Part shown: one piece after another, positions 50,171 to 59,432 of the stretch
How the letters are laid out: the number at the start of each line of letters is the position of its first letter
Numbering within the stretch: position 1 is the first letter of the stretch
NCBI RefSeq assembly: GCF_010122465.1
Contig: NZ_WLZY01000003.1
Location: forward strand, 434,001-498,000
DNA: 64,000 bases
DNA from: Phytoactinopolyspora mesophila
Lineage (GTDB): Bacteria; Actinomycetota; Actinomycetes; Jiangellales; Jiangellaceae
Reading direction: 5' to 3'
Made by a program: the position numbers and the translations under genes
The notes under the pieces: generated by a model
Told to the model about the DNA's origin: nothing
The model's input: only the letters and a program-made list of their open reading frames with translations
Databases searched by the model: none

Positions 50171-52786
50171 ATGGCACAGAGCACCAACGGGGCGGGACGC
50201 CGCCTCGTGGTCGTGGAGTCGCCGGCGAAGGCCAAGACCATCGCCGGCTACCTTGGTGACGGCTACATCGTGGAATCCTCACTCGGACACATCCGCGATC
50301 TGCCGTCGAAGAAGACCGATGTTCCAGAGACCAAACGCGATCGCTACGGCGACCCCGTGGGCGTCGACGTTCAGGGCGACTTCGAGCCGCTCTACATCGT
50401 CCCCGCCGGGCGCGCCAGGGAACAGGTCAAGAAACTCAAGTCGCTGTTGAAGGGCGCCGACGAACTCCTCCTCGCCACGGATGAGGACCGCGAGGGTGAG
50501 GCCATCGCCTGGCACCTTCGCGAGGAGCTCAAGCCCAAGGTGCCGGTGCGCCGCATGGTCTTCCACGAGATCACCCGCGATGCCATCCGCAACGCGGTCG
50601 ACAGCCCCCGCGAGATCGACGAGGACCTGGTGGATGCCCAGGAGACCCGCCGGATCGTGGACCGGCTCTACGGCTACCAGATCTCGCCGGTGCTGTGGCG
50701 CAAGGTTACCCAGGGCCTGTCCGCGGGCCGTGTCCAAAGCGTGGCGACGAGGCTCGTCGTGGACCGCGAACGAGAGCGGATGGCGTTCACCTCGGCGTCG
50801 TACTGGGACCTCACCGCCACTCTCGACACCGGCACGTCGGACGACCCCAGCGCGTTCGAGGCCAAACTCCTGACCGTCGACGGCGCGCGTGTCGCCTCCG
50901 GCCGGGATTTCGATGCACACGGCCAGGTCAAAGGGCGCGGTAAGGTCGTCGTTCTCGACGAAGCCCGCGCCAGGGCGCTGGCCGGCGCCCTGGGCGAGGT
51001 CGGCTATCAGGTCAAGTCGGTCGAGGCCAAGCCGTACACCCGGCGCCCATACGCCCCGTTCCGTACCACGACGCTGCAGCAAGAGGCCTCCCGCAAGCTC
51101 GGATACGGCGCGGCGCGAACCATGCAGATCGCTCAGCGGCTGTACGAGAACGGCTTCATCACCTATATGCGGACCGACTCCACAACTCTGTCGGACTCCG
51201 CCGTTTCCGCGGCCCGGTCCCAAGTTCGCGAGCTCTACGGCCCCGCTTACGTGCCGGACGCGCCCCGGGTCTACGCCAGCAAGGTGAAGAACGCCCAGGA
51301 AGCACACGAGGCCATCCGGCCCGCCGGAGACTCCTTCCGTACCCCTGCCGAGACCGGGCTACGCGACGAGGAGTACCGACTCTACGAGCTCATCTGGATG
51401 CGCACGGTCGCCTCGCAGATGAAAGACGCCAAGGGTGAGACCCTGACCGTCCGGGTCGGCGCCACGGCCAGCAGCGGGGAGGACGTCGAGTTCGGCGCAT
51501 CCGGTCGGACCATCACCTTCCACGGATTCCTCAAGGCGTATGTCGAGGGCTCCGACGATCCAGAGGCAGAGCTGGACGACCGCGAAAAGCGGCTGCCGCA
51601 CCTCACGGAGGGCCAGGGGCTGACCGCAGCCGGCATCGAGCCGGCCGGGCACACCACCAAGCCACCCGCCCGGTACACCGAAGCCACGCTGGTCAAGGAG
51701 CTCGAAGACCGCGAGATCGGCCGCCCGTCCACTTATGCTTCGATCATCCGCACGGTCCTCGACCGGGGCTACGTCTTCAAGCGCGGCAATGCGTTGGTGC
51801 CGGCCTGGCTGGCGTTCGCGGTCGTACGCCTGCTGGAAGAACACTTCACCCGGCTGATCGACTACACGTTCACGGCGAAGATGGAAGATGTCCTGGACGA
51901 GATCGCTGCCGGCCGGGCGGATCGGGCGGCGGAGCTGGCGCAGTTCTGGCACGGCGACGAGAACATCGCCGGGCTGAAGAATCTCGCGGACAACCTGGGC
52001 GAAATCGACGCACGTGGCATCTCCTCGTTCCCGGTGGGCGACGGCATCACCGTCCGGGTCGGCCGGTACGGGCCATACATCGAGGACGAAGAAGGCAATC
52101 GCGGCAGCGTCCCCGAAGACCTGCCGCCAGACGAGCTCACCGTCACCAAAGCCCAGGAGCTGCTCAAAGCCGGCAACGGTGATCGCGAGCTGGGCGTCAA
52201 CCCGGACACCGGCCGAACCGTCGTCGCCAAGTCCGGCCGGTACGGGCCGTACGTCACCGAGATCTTGCCCGACGACGCACCCAAGGGCGCCAAACCGCCC
52301 ACCGCTTCGCTGTTCAAGACGATGGACATCGAGTCGATAACGCTCGATGAAGCGCTCAGGCTGTTGACTCTGCCACGGACCGTTGGCAAGGATCCGGAAG
52401 GCAAAGAGATCATCGCCGCGAACGGCCGGTACGGACCCTACGTGAAGAAGGGCACTGACTCGCGCTCGCTTCCCGACGAGGAGTCCCTGTTCACTGTCAC
52501 GGTCGAGGAAGCCGAGAAACTCTTCGCCCAGCCGAAGGGGCGCCGCGGCGCCAGAGCCGCCACGCCGCCACTGAAGGAACTCGGCAACGAGCCGGCCACC
52601 GGCAAGCCGTTGGTGGTCAAGGACGGACGGTTCGGTCCGTACATCACCGACGGCGAGGTCAACGTCACCGTGCCACGGGGAACGTCGGTGGAGCAGCTGA
52701 GCATCGAGCGGGCCGCTGAACTCATCGCCGAGAAACGTGCCAAGGGTCCGGCTCCGAAGAAGCGCACCCGTAAGTCGAGCGCCTGA
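50171..52786 (+). CDS. topA: DNA topoisomerase I
   Basis: An 871-residue type IA topoisomerase that relaxes negative supercoils. The Toprim domain opens with LVVVESPAKAKTIAGYLG and contains DEDREGEAIAWHL with the metal-binding acidic residues; the nucleophile Tyr is in GFITYMRTDSTTL. Four C-terminal repeats of the GRYGPY type (for example VRVGRYGPYIEDEEG, VKDGRFGPYITDG) replace zinc fingers, and a Lys/Arg tail (PKKRTRKSSA) ends the protein, as usual in actinobacteria. ATG 50171 follows GAGGGG. Confidence 0.97.
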   Translation: MAQSTNGAGRRLVVVESPAKAKTIAGYLGDGYIVESSLGHIRDLPSKKTDVPETKRDRYGDPVGVDVQGDFEPLYIVPAGRAREQVKKLKSLLKGADELLLATDEDREGEAIAWHLREELKPKVPVRRMVFHEITRDAIRNAVDSPREIDEDLVDAQETRRIVDRLYGYQISPVLWRKVTQGLSAGRVQSVATRLVVDRERERMAFTSASYWDLTATLDTGTSDDPSAFEAKLLTVDGARVASGRDFDAHGQVKGRGKVVVLDEARARALAGALGEVGYQVKSVEAKPYTRRPYAPFRTTTLQQEASRKLGYGAARTMQIAQRLYENGFITYMRTDSTTLSDSAVSAARSQVRELYGPAYVPDAPRVYASKVKNAQEAHEAIRPAGDSFRTPAETGLRDEEYRLYELIWMRTVASQMKDAKGETLTVRVGATASSGEDVEFGASGRTITFHGFLKAYVEGSDDPEAELDDREKRLPHLTEGQGLTAAGIEPAGHTTKPPARYTEATLVKELEDREIGRPSTYASIIRTVLDRGYVFKRGNALVPAWLAFAVVRLLEEHFTRLIDYTFTAKMEDVLDEIAAGRADRAAELAQFWHGDENIAGLKNLADNLGEIDARGISSFPVGDGITVRVGRYGPYIEDEEGNRGSVPEDLPPDELTVTKAQELLKAGNGDRELGVNPDTGRTVVAKSGRYGPYVTEILPDDAPKGAKPPTASLFKTMDIESITLDEALRLLTLPRTVGKDPEGKEIIAANGRYGPYVKKGTDSRSLPDEESLFTVTVEEAEKLFAQPKGRRGARAATPPLKELGNEPATGKPLVVKDGRFGPYITDGEVNVTVPRGTSVEQLSIERAAELIAEKRAKGPAPKKRTRKSSA

Positions 52787-52927
52787 CGGGCTTTGCCCAC
52801 CACGTTTCACCCGGTGAGCAGCCTCGTCGATGCTGTGACTCGTACGCCAGGGATCCCCCCGACGTTTCCCTGAACTTCCCCGTCTCGGGGTTGTTCAGGC
52901 ACACATCGGCCGGGCAGCCTCGAGACC

Positions 52928-53596
52928 GTGGATCCCGCTTCCCTGGTCGCCATCCCGCTGGCGGCATACCTGGCCATGACCGTTCTCGTCGCGTTCGACT
53001 CCATCATGCCCGCCGTCCCGTCCGAGGTGTTCGTGGTGTCGTCGGGCGCGTTCGCCGCAGCCGGTGAACTCCACCTCGCTTGGGCCGTGGCGGCCGCGGC
53101 AGTGGGCGCCGTGGCCGGAGACCACGTGGTGTTCGGGCTCGGCCGGCACAAACTTCCGGGCGCACTGGACCGGTTCCGGCTCGGCCGACGCGCCCGGATG
53201 AGCGTCGAGCGTGTCTACGACCGGTTCGGGTCCGCCAGCGCGGCAACGATTGTCGCGGGGCGTTTTCTGCCTCTAGGACGCACCGCCAGCGCCGCCAGCG
53301 CTGGGCTGGCTGGACTCGCTCCACGGCGCTTCCTCATCTGGAGTGTGGTGGGAAGCCTCGCGTGGGCGAGCTGGCTCGTCGGCCTCGGCTATCTGACCGG
53401 ATCGGTCACCGAGGCGCCGCTGTGGATGCAATCGCTGATCGGTATCGGGGTGGCGCTTGTCGTCGGCGTGTGGGCCGGCGCGATCAGGGCGATCATCCGC
53501 ACCCGCCGGCGGCTGATCGATTTCGCGGATCGCAACCGGCCCGCCGCGGCGCCGGCAGCAGCGCGAGCACCTCAGTCGGTGGTGACGTTGCGCTGA
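52928..53596 (+). CDS. DedA/VTT-domain membrane protein
   Basis: A 222-residue inner-membrane protein of the DedA group. The VTT features are visible: PAVPSEVFVVSSGAFAAAG near the start, a re-entrant region AGDHVVFGLGR and GRFLPLGRTASAASAGLAGL in place of the usual GRFIPGxRT. About five helices are predicted. DedA proteins flip lipids or support proton-motive force. The start is a GTG. The 3' end overlaps the convergent BON gene by 25 bp. Confidence 0.87.
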   Translation: MDPASLVAIPLAAYLAMTVLVAFDSIMPAVPSEVFVVSSGAFAAAGELHLAWAVAAAAVGAVAGDHVVFGLGRHKLPGALDRFRLGRRARMSVERVYDRFGSASAATIVAGRFLPLGRTASAASAGLAGLAPRRFLIWSVVGSLAWASWLVGLGYLTGSVTEAPLWMQSLIGIGVALVVGVWAGAIRAIIRTRRRLIDFADRNRPAAAPAAARAPQSVVTLR

Positions 53597-53895
53597 AGCG
53601 GACGGAGCTGATTGCTGACATCCACCACACCAGGCGTGTCCCAGGCGTCGTCACCCGCGGCCCGTTTGACCAGCCACGACGAGACCTGGCCACCGAGAAC
53701 CACCACACCTTGTTTCACGTCCACCTTGATGTCGTCGTGTTTGGTGTAGGTGTTCGTCTTCAGCCGATCGACAACGGCCGACTTGATGTCGCCGTCGCTC
53801 AGACCAGCCTCGCCCTCAGACTGCGGCTCATCCAGCCACTCGTAGTAATACCGCGCGTCGGGGTAGGTCCACGGAGGAATGATCGGAATCATCAT
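53572..53895 (-). CDS. BON-domain protein
   Basis: A 107-residue protein with one BON domain at about 35-95 (GDIKSAVVDRLKTNTYTKHDDIKVDVKQGVVVLGGQV), a lipid- or membrane-surface-binding fold. There is no signal peptide; the N-terminus is Pro/Tyr-rich (IPPWTYPDARYYYEW). Such small BON proteins are stress-related in actinobacteria, but this one has no assigned role. It overlaps the convergent DedA-like gene by 25 bp. Confidence 0.85.
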   Translation of the reverse strand: MMIPIIPPWTYPDARYYYEWLDEPQSEGEAGLSDGDIKSAVVDRLKTNTYTKHDDIKVDVKQGVVVLGGQVSSWLVKRAAGDDAWDTPGVVDVSNQLRPLQRNVTTD

Positions 53896-53961
53896 GCCCC
53901 AGGCATACCCGCTGTCCGGCGCCTCATGCGTACCGGGGACAGTCCGTTGGACCGGCCCGGT

Positions 53962-55113
53962 TCAGCGCGCCGCGGGTTCCGCCTCGTCGACCCAGCCGGC
54001 AAACAACACGAGCCCGGAACCGCGGTGAACGGCGAGGAACCCGAACGGACGGTCGTAGGTCATTTGGAGCCCACGCGCGTTGTGGACCGGCATCGAGACC
54101 ACCCGCAGGCCGACTGCTGAGACGGCCGCTGCCTCGAAACCCGTCGCGCTGAATATCGCCACGGCGGACTGCACCGCTTGATCGACCCGCATGGGAACCG
54201 GCGAGATCCGGGAGAAATGACCTCGATCGGATCGACTCACCGTTTCCAGGCCGAAGATGCGCGCGTTCTCCAATAGATCGTGCTCCGAGCGCACGGTGAA
54301 CCGGACGGTGGTGACGGCGACGCTCGGCCGCTGGGCCGCGACGACGCTGAGGCCCGGCGCGGCCGAGACGTCGGCGTGGAGCAAGTCACTTCCGGACTGG
54401 ACCCGGTGATCACCGGCTAGTACGGCCATCGCGGCAGGCAGCACTGCCGACGGGGGTTGCTCTTCTGGACCGAGGACGAGGTGTACGTCGATTCCGTTGT
54501 CGCCCTCGATCCGGGTCAACGTGAGCACCCCAGCCGGGGTCAGCGCCGCCCGCAGGTCGTCGAGCCCGCGAGTGGTCCGCTGCAGCCCGGCGAGACGTTT
54601 CCCGGCCCACGGCCCGAGCGCGGGTGTCACGGTCTCATCGCTGAACTTCCGCGTCCACGACGTTCTCAGCGCGACGGCCGTGGCGAGTGTCAGCATCAGG
54701 TCGGCGTGGGTCTCGACGGGGAAATGTTCGATCAGGCCGTGGGTGCGCTCGCGTGCCCATACATCGAGCTTCGGCTGGTCTATGCGCGGGTCACCAGATA
54801 TCTCGCCCACCGTGCCCGGTGGGAGTTCGTTGACCCAGTCGGGGTTCACCTGGGCTGCGCTTTGCGCCCATAGGCCCAGTGCAGCGTCGACGCCCTCAAT
54901 ACCATCGATGCTCTTCATCGCGTCCCGGGCCGACTCCATACATTGATCCGATGGCAGCCTCACCGCCTCCGCGAGCTCTTCGCGGCCCGGCTCGTCGGCC
55001 GATGCGGCCAGCACCGCAAGCAGCGGCCACAACCCAGCCCCGGATAGGACACCGGGCCCTTCGAGTCGCGCGGCCCACGACGCGGTCAACGCGTTCACCG
55101 TCCTCGTATGCAT
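53962..55113 (-). CDS. Serpin family protein
   Basis: A 383-residue protein with the serpin layout: an N-terminal helix A region (VNALTASWAARL), VALRTSWTRKFSDE on sheet A, VDQAVQSAVAIFSATGFEAAAVSAVG where the hinge and reactive loop sit, and the C-terminal strand DRPFGFLAVHRGSGLVLFAGWV. The hinge keeps small residues (GFEAAAVSA), though it departs from the inhibitory EEGTEAAAAT pattern. There is no signal peptide, so it would act in the cytoplasm. A protease inhibitor role is possible but not certain. Confidence 0.82.
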   Translation of the reverse strand: MHTRTVNALTASWAARLEGPGVLSGAGLWPLLAVLAASADEPGREELAEAVRLPSDQCMESARDAMKSIDGIEGVDAALGLWAQSAAQVNPDWVNELPPGTVGEISGDPRIDQPKLDVWARERTHGLIEHFPVETHADLMLTLATAVALRTSWTRKFSDETVTPALGPWAGKRLAGLQRTTRGLDDLRAALTPAGVLTLTRIEGDNGIDVHLVLGPEEQPPSAVLPAAMAVLAGDHRVQSGSDLLHADVSAAPGLSVVAAQRPSVAVTTVRFTVRSEHDLLENARIFGLETVSRSDRGHFSRISPVPMRVDQAVQSAVAIFSATGFEAAAVSAVGLRVVSMPVHNARGLQMTYDRPFGFLAVHRGSGLVLFAGWVDEAEPAAR

Positions 55114-55142
55114 ACACCGACCCTAACCTCATCCGCCCGCCC

Positions 55143-55234
55143 CTAGATGATCATGTTTGGTGGGTCTTCTCTTGGGTCACCATGCCTGCAGGCCTATCGA
55201 CGCGCGAGAAAACCCACCAAACATGATCATCTAG
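55143..55234. repeat. 92-bp palindromic element, copy A3
   Basis: Starts CTAGATGATCATGTTTGG and ends CCAAACATGATCATCTAG; the 29-base arms differ at one position. The loop has ACCATGCCTGCAGG as in A2 (minus strand). Unlike the other copies it lies between divergent genes (serpin and tmk), so it cannot be a simple terminator there. Confidence 0.82.
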
Positions 55235-55291
55235 CTGGGCGAAGAGGTGAGCCGGTCAACAGCTGGCGGCGTGGGTGACTACGCTGGCGGC

Positions 55292-55930
55292 GTGACGCAT
55301 AAGGACGACGCCCGCCAGGACGGGCTGTTCATCGCCTTCGAAGGCGGCGACGGCGTGGGCAAGTCGACTCAAGTCGAACTGCTCGCCGAGCACCTGCGCG
55401 GCCAGGGACGCGACGTCGTCGTCACCCGCGAGCCCGGTGACTCTCGCATCGGACCACAGGTCCGAAGCATCGTCCTCGACGGAGGTGAACTCGACGAACG
55501 CGCCGAAGCCCTGCTGTTCGCCGCCGACCGTGCCGACCATGTGGCCGCCCTGATCAAGCCGGCTTTACAGCGTGGTGCCGTGGTGATCACCGATCGCTAC
55601 ACCGACTCGTCAGTCGCATACCAAGGCGCTGGGCGCGCTCTCGGCACCGCTGAAGTCGCTGCGTTGTCGGACTTCGCCACCCAAGGGCTTCGACCCCACC
55701 TCACCGTGCTCCTCGACCTCGACGCTGCCGAGCGTCGTCGAAGGATGCTGGCTCTCGGGCAATTCGACCGGATCGAACGTGAACCCGACCAGCTTCATGA
55801 AAACGTCCGGCGGGCGTTCCTCGAACTTGCCGCTTCAGCGCCTGAGCGCTATCTGGTCGTAGACGCCACGCGCCCCCCGGAAGACATCGCCACCGACGTG
55901 GCCGCCGCAGTGGACAAGGTGATGACGTGA
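55292..55930 (+). CDS. tmk: Thymidylate kinase
   Basis: A 212-residue dTMP kinase for DNA precursor synthesis. The P-loop is FEGGDGVGKSTQ; TREPGD carries the conserved Arg of the REP motif, and ITDRYTDSSVAYQG is the DRY/H motif. The C-terminal half has AERRRRMLALGQFDRIE as lid region. GTG 55292 begins the homologous part; frame starts at 55247 are within the leader. It overlaps holB by 4 bp, an arrangement common in actinobacteria. Confidence 0.95.
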   Translation: MTHKDDARQDGLFIAFEGGDGVGKSTQVELLAEHLRGQGRDVVVTREPGDSRIGPQVRSIVLDGGELDERAEALLFAADRADHVAALIKPALQRGAVVITDRYTDSSVAYQGAGRALGTAEVAALSDFATQGLRPHLTVLLDLDAAERRRRMLALGQFDRIEREPDQLHENVRRAFLELAASAPERYLVVDATRPPEDIATDVAAAVDKVMT

Positions 55931-57084
55931 GCGTCTGGGACAACGTCGTCGGACAAACGATCGTGCCGGCACTACAGCGCACCGTGGCCGACGCCGCCGG
56001 GGTGGCCGCTGGTCGGTCCGGTGGTTCCATGACCCACGCCTGGCTCTTCACCGGCCCTCCCGGATCGGGCCGCTCGGTGGTCGCCAAGGCGTTCGCCGCC
56101 GCGCTGCAATGTCCCGACGACGGCTGCGGCCGCTGCGCAGAGTGCACAGAGGTCCGGGCCGGCACCCATCCTGATGTCGCCATGCTGACCACCGAGGGCT
56201 TGAACATCAAGATCAGCCAGGTTCGCGATCTCGTCCCCCGGGCCGCGCTGAAGCCTGCCCGCGGGCGCTGGCAGATCGTCGTCGTGGAAGACGCCGACCG
56301 GCTCGGGGAGGACGCCGCAGACGCACTGCTGCTGTCCGTCGAAGAACCCCCCGAGCGCACCGTCTGGATGCTGTGCGCCCCTACGGCCGAAGACATCGTC
56401 CCCACCATCCGGTCACGATGCCGGGTCGTCCACCTTCGAACGCCACCCTACGAAGACGTCGCTGCCTACTTGAACAGAGCGGAAGGCGTAGATCCACAGA
56501 TCGCCTCGTTCGCCGCCCGGGCCGCTCAAGGTCATATCGGCCGAGCCCGCGCGCTCGCTACCGACGCCGATGCCCGCGCGCGCCGCGAAGAGGTGCTGCG
56601 CCTGCCGTTCGCGCTCAACGATCTCCGCCAGTGCCTCGACGCCGCCGCCAACATCGTCGAGGCCGCCAAGGTCGATGCCGAACGGCACTGCGACGCGCTC
56701 GACGCCCGTGAGGTGGAAGAACTGAAGAAGGCCTTGGGTGCGGGCACCATCGGCCGCAAACCGCGCAACATGGACGGTGCGGTGAAAGAGCTCGAGCGCG
56801 AGCAGAAGCTCCGCCGCACCCGCGTACAACGCGACTCCATCGACCGCGCGCTGGTGGACGTCCTGGCCCTGTATCGCGACGTTCTGATGATGCAGCTCGG
56901 TGTCAGCGCTGAACTCATCAACGACGAGATCCGTCCCTCACTCGACCGGCTGGCCCGCGGCGGCACCCCCGAAGCCACGCTCCGGCGCATGGAGGCCATC
57001 GTCGCCGCCCGCGAAGCGCTCCTGGCCAACGCCGCACCGTTGCTGACGCTGGAGTCCATGGCGTTGACGCTGCGGGAGGGGTGA
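55927..57084 (+). CDS. holB: DNA polymerase III subunit delta'
   Basis: A 385-residue clamp-loader subunit. An AAA+ fold starts with WDNVVGQTIVPALQRTV, has the P-loop GPPGSGRSVVAK, in which Arg replaces the Lys of GKS (delta' does not hydrolyse ATP), and a zinc module CPDDGCGRCAECTE. VVVEDADRLGEDAADALLLSVEEPPERTVW includes the Walker B region. The C-terminal half is a long charged helical domain. GTG start overlaps tmk as GTGA. A large hairpin follows its stop. Confidence 0.95.
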   Translation: MSVWDNVVGQTIVPALQRTVADAAGVAAGRSGGSMTHAWLFTGPPGSGRSVVAKAFAAALQCPDDGCGRCAECTEVRAGTHPDVAMLTTEGLNIKISQVRDLVPRAALKPARGRWQIVVVEDADRLGEDAADALLLSVEEPPERTVWMLCAPTAEDIVPTIRSRCRVVHLRTPPYEDVAAYLNRAEGVDPQIASFAARAAQGHIGRARALATDADARARREEVLRLPFALNDLRQCLDAAANIVEAAKVDAERHCDALDAREVEELKKALGAGTIGRKPRNMDGAVKELEREQKLRRTRVQRDSIDRALVDVLALYRDVLMMQLGVSAELINDEIRPSLDRLARGGTPEATLRRMEAIVAAREALLANAAPLLTLESMALTLREG

Positions 57085-57089
57085 AGGGA

Positions 57090-57189
57090 GCGGTGTGGGG
57101 GTTGTGATGATGCCATCCCCGCCCGCGGCTCGTTCCTCGCCGATGCCCGACCGAACCCTGGATGGCGTCATCACAACCCCCACACCGCG
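57090..57189. repeat. Long inverted repeat after holB
   Basis: The arm 57090-57118 (GCGGTGTGGGGGTTGTGATG...) is complementary to 57160-57189 over about 29 bases with a single G-T pair; the loop is about 41 nt. It starts 6 bp after the holB stop and probably ends the tmk-holB transcript. Confidence 0.75.
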
Positions 57190-57275
57190 GTCCCCACACG
57201 CCCGTCGCAGCTAGCTGAGCATGGGGGAACCCCCACCACGCACGGCCGACGATCACCGCGGCGGGCGGGCAAACG

Positions 57276-58262
57276 TCACTCGTTGACGGAGACGCCGACG
57301 GCGCGCAGCTCATCCGCCGTCTTGGTGGTGAAGAGCCAGTCACGGAACGGCTCTTGCGCGATGAGGTCCTCATGCTCGGTCAACGCCTGCTCACCGAAAC
57401 GGAAGAAGCGATACCCGTGCGGCCGCAGAGCTGCTTCGACTCCTGCCGTGTTGGCCCGGCCGGGCAAGACTTCGCAGACTATGTCCGGCCGGTTCGCGGC
57501 GAGGAACACCTGGGCGTGCTGGAGCACGACGTCCTCGGTCCCCTCCACGTCGATCTTCATCGCCGTCTTGGCACCACGAGCTGACTCCGGAAAGGCCTCG
57601 AAGATCGAATCCAATGACCGGATCGGAACGTGTACGCCTTTTTCGAAGTAGAACTCGGTCGAATAGAAATCAGGTAATGCCGAACCACCGGTGCCGGTCT
57701 CCAAACACGCGGAGTCACCATCTTTACCAACGCCCTCGGTATGAATGGTGATTCTGGTCAGAAGATCGTTGGCAACGACGTTGTCCAGCGCCGCCTTGGC
57801 GACTTCTGGTAGCACCTCGAAGGCATGGACATCGGCGTCCTCCGATGCCCGGGCAGCCAGTAACGAGAAGATGCCGGTATATGCGCCAAGATCCAGGACG
57901 AGTTTCGAATCGCGCGCAACGGTCGCGAACACGTCCAGCGCCAGCTGGTCTTCGGACCTCGGCCGGACACCCCGGCCCCAGTAGAGCTCTTTGGCGATAA
58001 TGCACCGGTCAGGCCGATTCATCACGAAGCTCACCCCGGCCATCCGGGCTTCCACCGACTTCACGTGAGCCGGCGCGGGCAGGCGTTCCCGGCGGATCCG
58101 GCCCCCGGCCAGCGTTGCCGCCACACGAACCAGGTAGTGCGGTACCCGCCACGAGAGGATCCTCTTGACGAGCGCCTTCATGCCATGCCAGCTATGCCGG
58201 CGACCTATCTCGCTCTTGTGATAATCAGTCACATCATCAGCCATGCCGTCACTCACAACCAT
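57276..58262 (-). CDS. FkbM family methyltransferase
   Basis: A 328-residue SAM-dependent methyltransferase. The FkbM core spans about residues 115-300: LVLDLGAYTGIFSLLAAR (motif I), VHAFEVLPEVAKAALDNVVAND and MKIDVEGTEDVVLQHA. FkbM enzymes O-methylate sugars, polyketides or other small molecules. Nothing nearby suggests the substrate. An internal ATG at 58181 (MKALVKRIL) may be the true start, since the first 27 residues lack homology. About 260 bp upstream hold no other gene I can see. Confidence 0.85.
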   Translation of the reverse strand: MVVSDGMADDVTDYHKSEIGRRHSWHGMKALVKRILSWRVPHYLVRVAATLAGGRIRRERLPAPAHVKSVEARMAGVSFVMNRPDRCIIAKELYWGRGVRPRSEDQLALDVFATVARDSKLVLDLGAYTGIFSLLAARASEDADVHAFEVLPEVAKAALDNVVANDLLTRITIHTEGVGKDGDSACLETGTGGSALPDFYSTEFYFEKGVHVPIRSLDSIFEAFPESARGAKTAMKIDVEGTEDVVLQHAQVFLAANRPDIVCEVLPGRANTAGVEAALRPHGYRFFRFGEQALTEHEDLIAQEPFRDWLFTTKTADELRAVGVSVNE

Positions 58263-58523
58263 CCGTCTCGACAGGCTAGGGGGTACATCATCTTGCTACG
58301 CCTGAGCCTCCGCGAGGGTTCCCGCTATATAGAACCCGCCTGAGAACAACCTGTGCACATGCATGGATCAATGGGTACCCGAGTTACCCAGCAAGTCAAA
58401 CAACACACTGGTTACAGCCGGACTCGGCCGGTGCGCTGCGGCTGAGCCACACACATTCGACATGGCGGCGTCAGGTTCGGCACCGAGCGTGTTCCACAGC
58501 ACAACACGCCGTATGGTGGCTGT

Positions 58524-59432
58524 GTGGGCATGGTGATGGCAGTGGCCTTCACCCGGTACGGGAAGCTCTACTACCTCGATCCGGGTGAACACTCTCCTCG
58601 TGTGGGAGACAAGGTCCTCGTACCGACCGATGACGGTCCCGAGGTCGCGGAGTGCGTGTGGGCGCCGCAATGGGTCAGCGAAGACGTCGATGGGCTACCC
58701 GTCTGCGCGGGCACCGCCACCGAGGAAGACCTCGAGCGCGACGAGCGTAATCGCCGCCGTCGCGGCGAGGCACGCGTCGTCGCGCGCCGGCTCATCCGGG
58801 ACCACGGGCTACCGATGAAGATCGTCGGAGTCGACTTCGTCGATACCCGTGAGGACGTCGACCAACTCATCACCATCTACTTCAGTGCGCCCCAGCGGGT
58901 CGATTTCCGCGAACTGGTGCGCGATCTGGCGCGCACGCTCCGGGCGCGGATCGACCTCCGCCAGCTCGGGCCGCGCGACGAAGCCCGCGTCCAGGGCGGC
59001 GTCGGCCCATGTGGGCGCGAGACGTGTTGCTCGACGTTCCTGAAGGATTTCGAACCGGTCAGTATCCGGATGGCCAAAGATCAGGACCTGCCCCTGAATC
59101 CGCTCAAGATCTCCGGCGCTTGCGGACGCCTGATGTGCTGTCTGAAGTACGAACACCCGCTGTATCAGGACTTCAAGGCCAACGTTCCGTCGCTCGGATG
59201 CGGCGTAGAGACCGATGAGGCCGAGGGTACTGTCGTCGGGTACAACGTTCCTTCCGAGACCGTCTATGTCCGGGACCGCGAAACCGGACGCCGGGTGGCC
59301 TGCCCGAAAGCCAGTGTCTGCGGATCTCGCCAGGCGTACGAAGGCGCGGTCGCCGACGGCATGCGACCCACCCCGGACGTCCCGAATGGCGACGACCACC
59401 AGACCACCACCGATTCTCAGGAGCAGCCGTGA
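58524..59432 (+). CDS. PSP1-domain protein (RicT-like)
   Basis: A 302-residue cytosolic protein. The PSP1 C-terminal domain lies at about 60-150 (RRLIRDHGLPMKIVGVDF, IYFSAPQRVDFRELVRDLARTLRARIDLRQ). Three cysteine clusters GPCGRETCC, GACGRLMCC and KASVCGS match the RicT/YaaT type, which in Bacillus binds iron-sulfur clusters and aids RNA processing by RNase Y. Several start codons (GTG 58524, ATG 58530, ATG 58536) are close together. Overlaps the next gene by GTGA. It follows tmk-holB in many genomes. Confidence 0.93.
   Translation: MGMVMAVAFTRYGKLYYLDPGEHSPRVGDKVLVPTDDGPEVAECVWAPQWVSEDVDGLPVCAGTATEEDLERDERNRRRRGEARVVARRLIRDHGLPMKIVGVDFVDTREDVDQLITIYFSAPQRVDFRELVRDLARTLRARIDLRQLGPRDEARVQGGVGPCGRETCCSTFLKDFEPVSIRMAKDQDLPLNPLKISGACGRLMCCLKYEHPLYQDFKANVPSLGCGVETDEAEGTVVGYNVPSETVYVRDRETGRRVACPKASVCGSRQAYEGAVADGMRPTPDVPNGDDHQTTTDSQEQP

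Noticed and set aside
51359-52810. 483-codon minus-strand frame opposite topA
   Set aside because: Antisense shadow of a gene with clear topoisomerase motifs.
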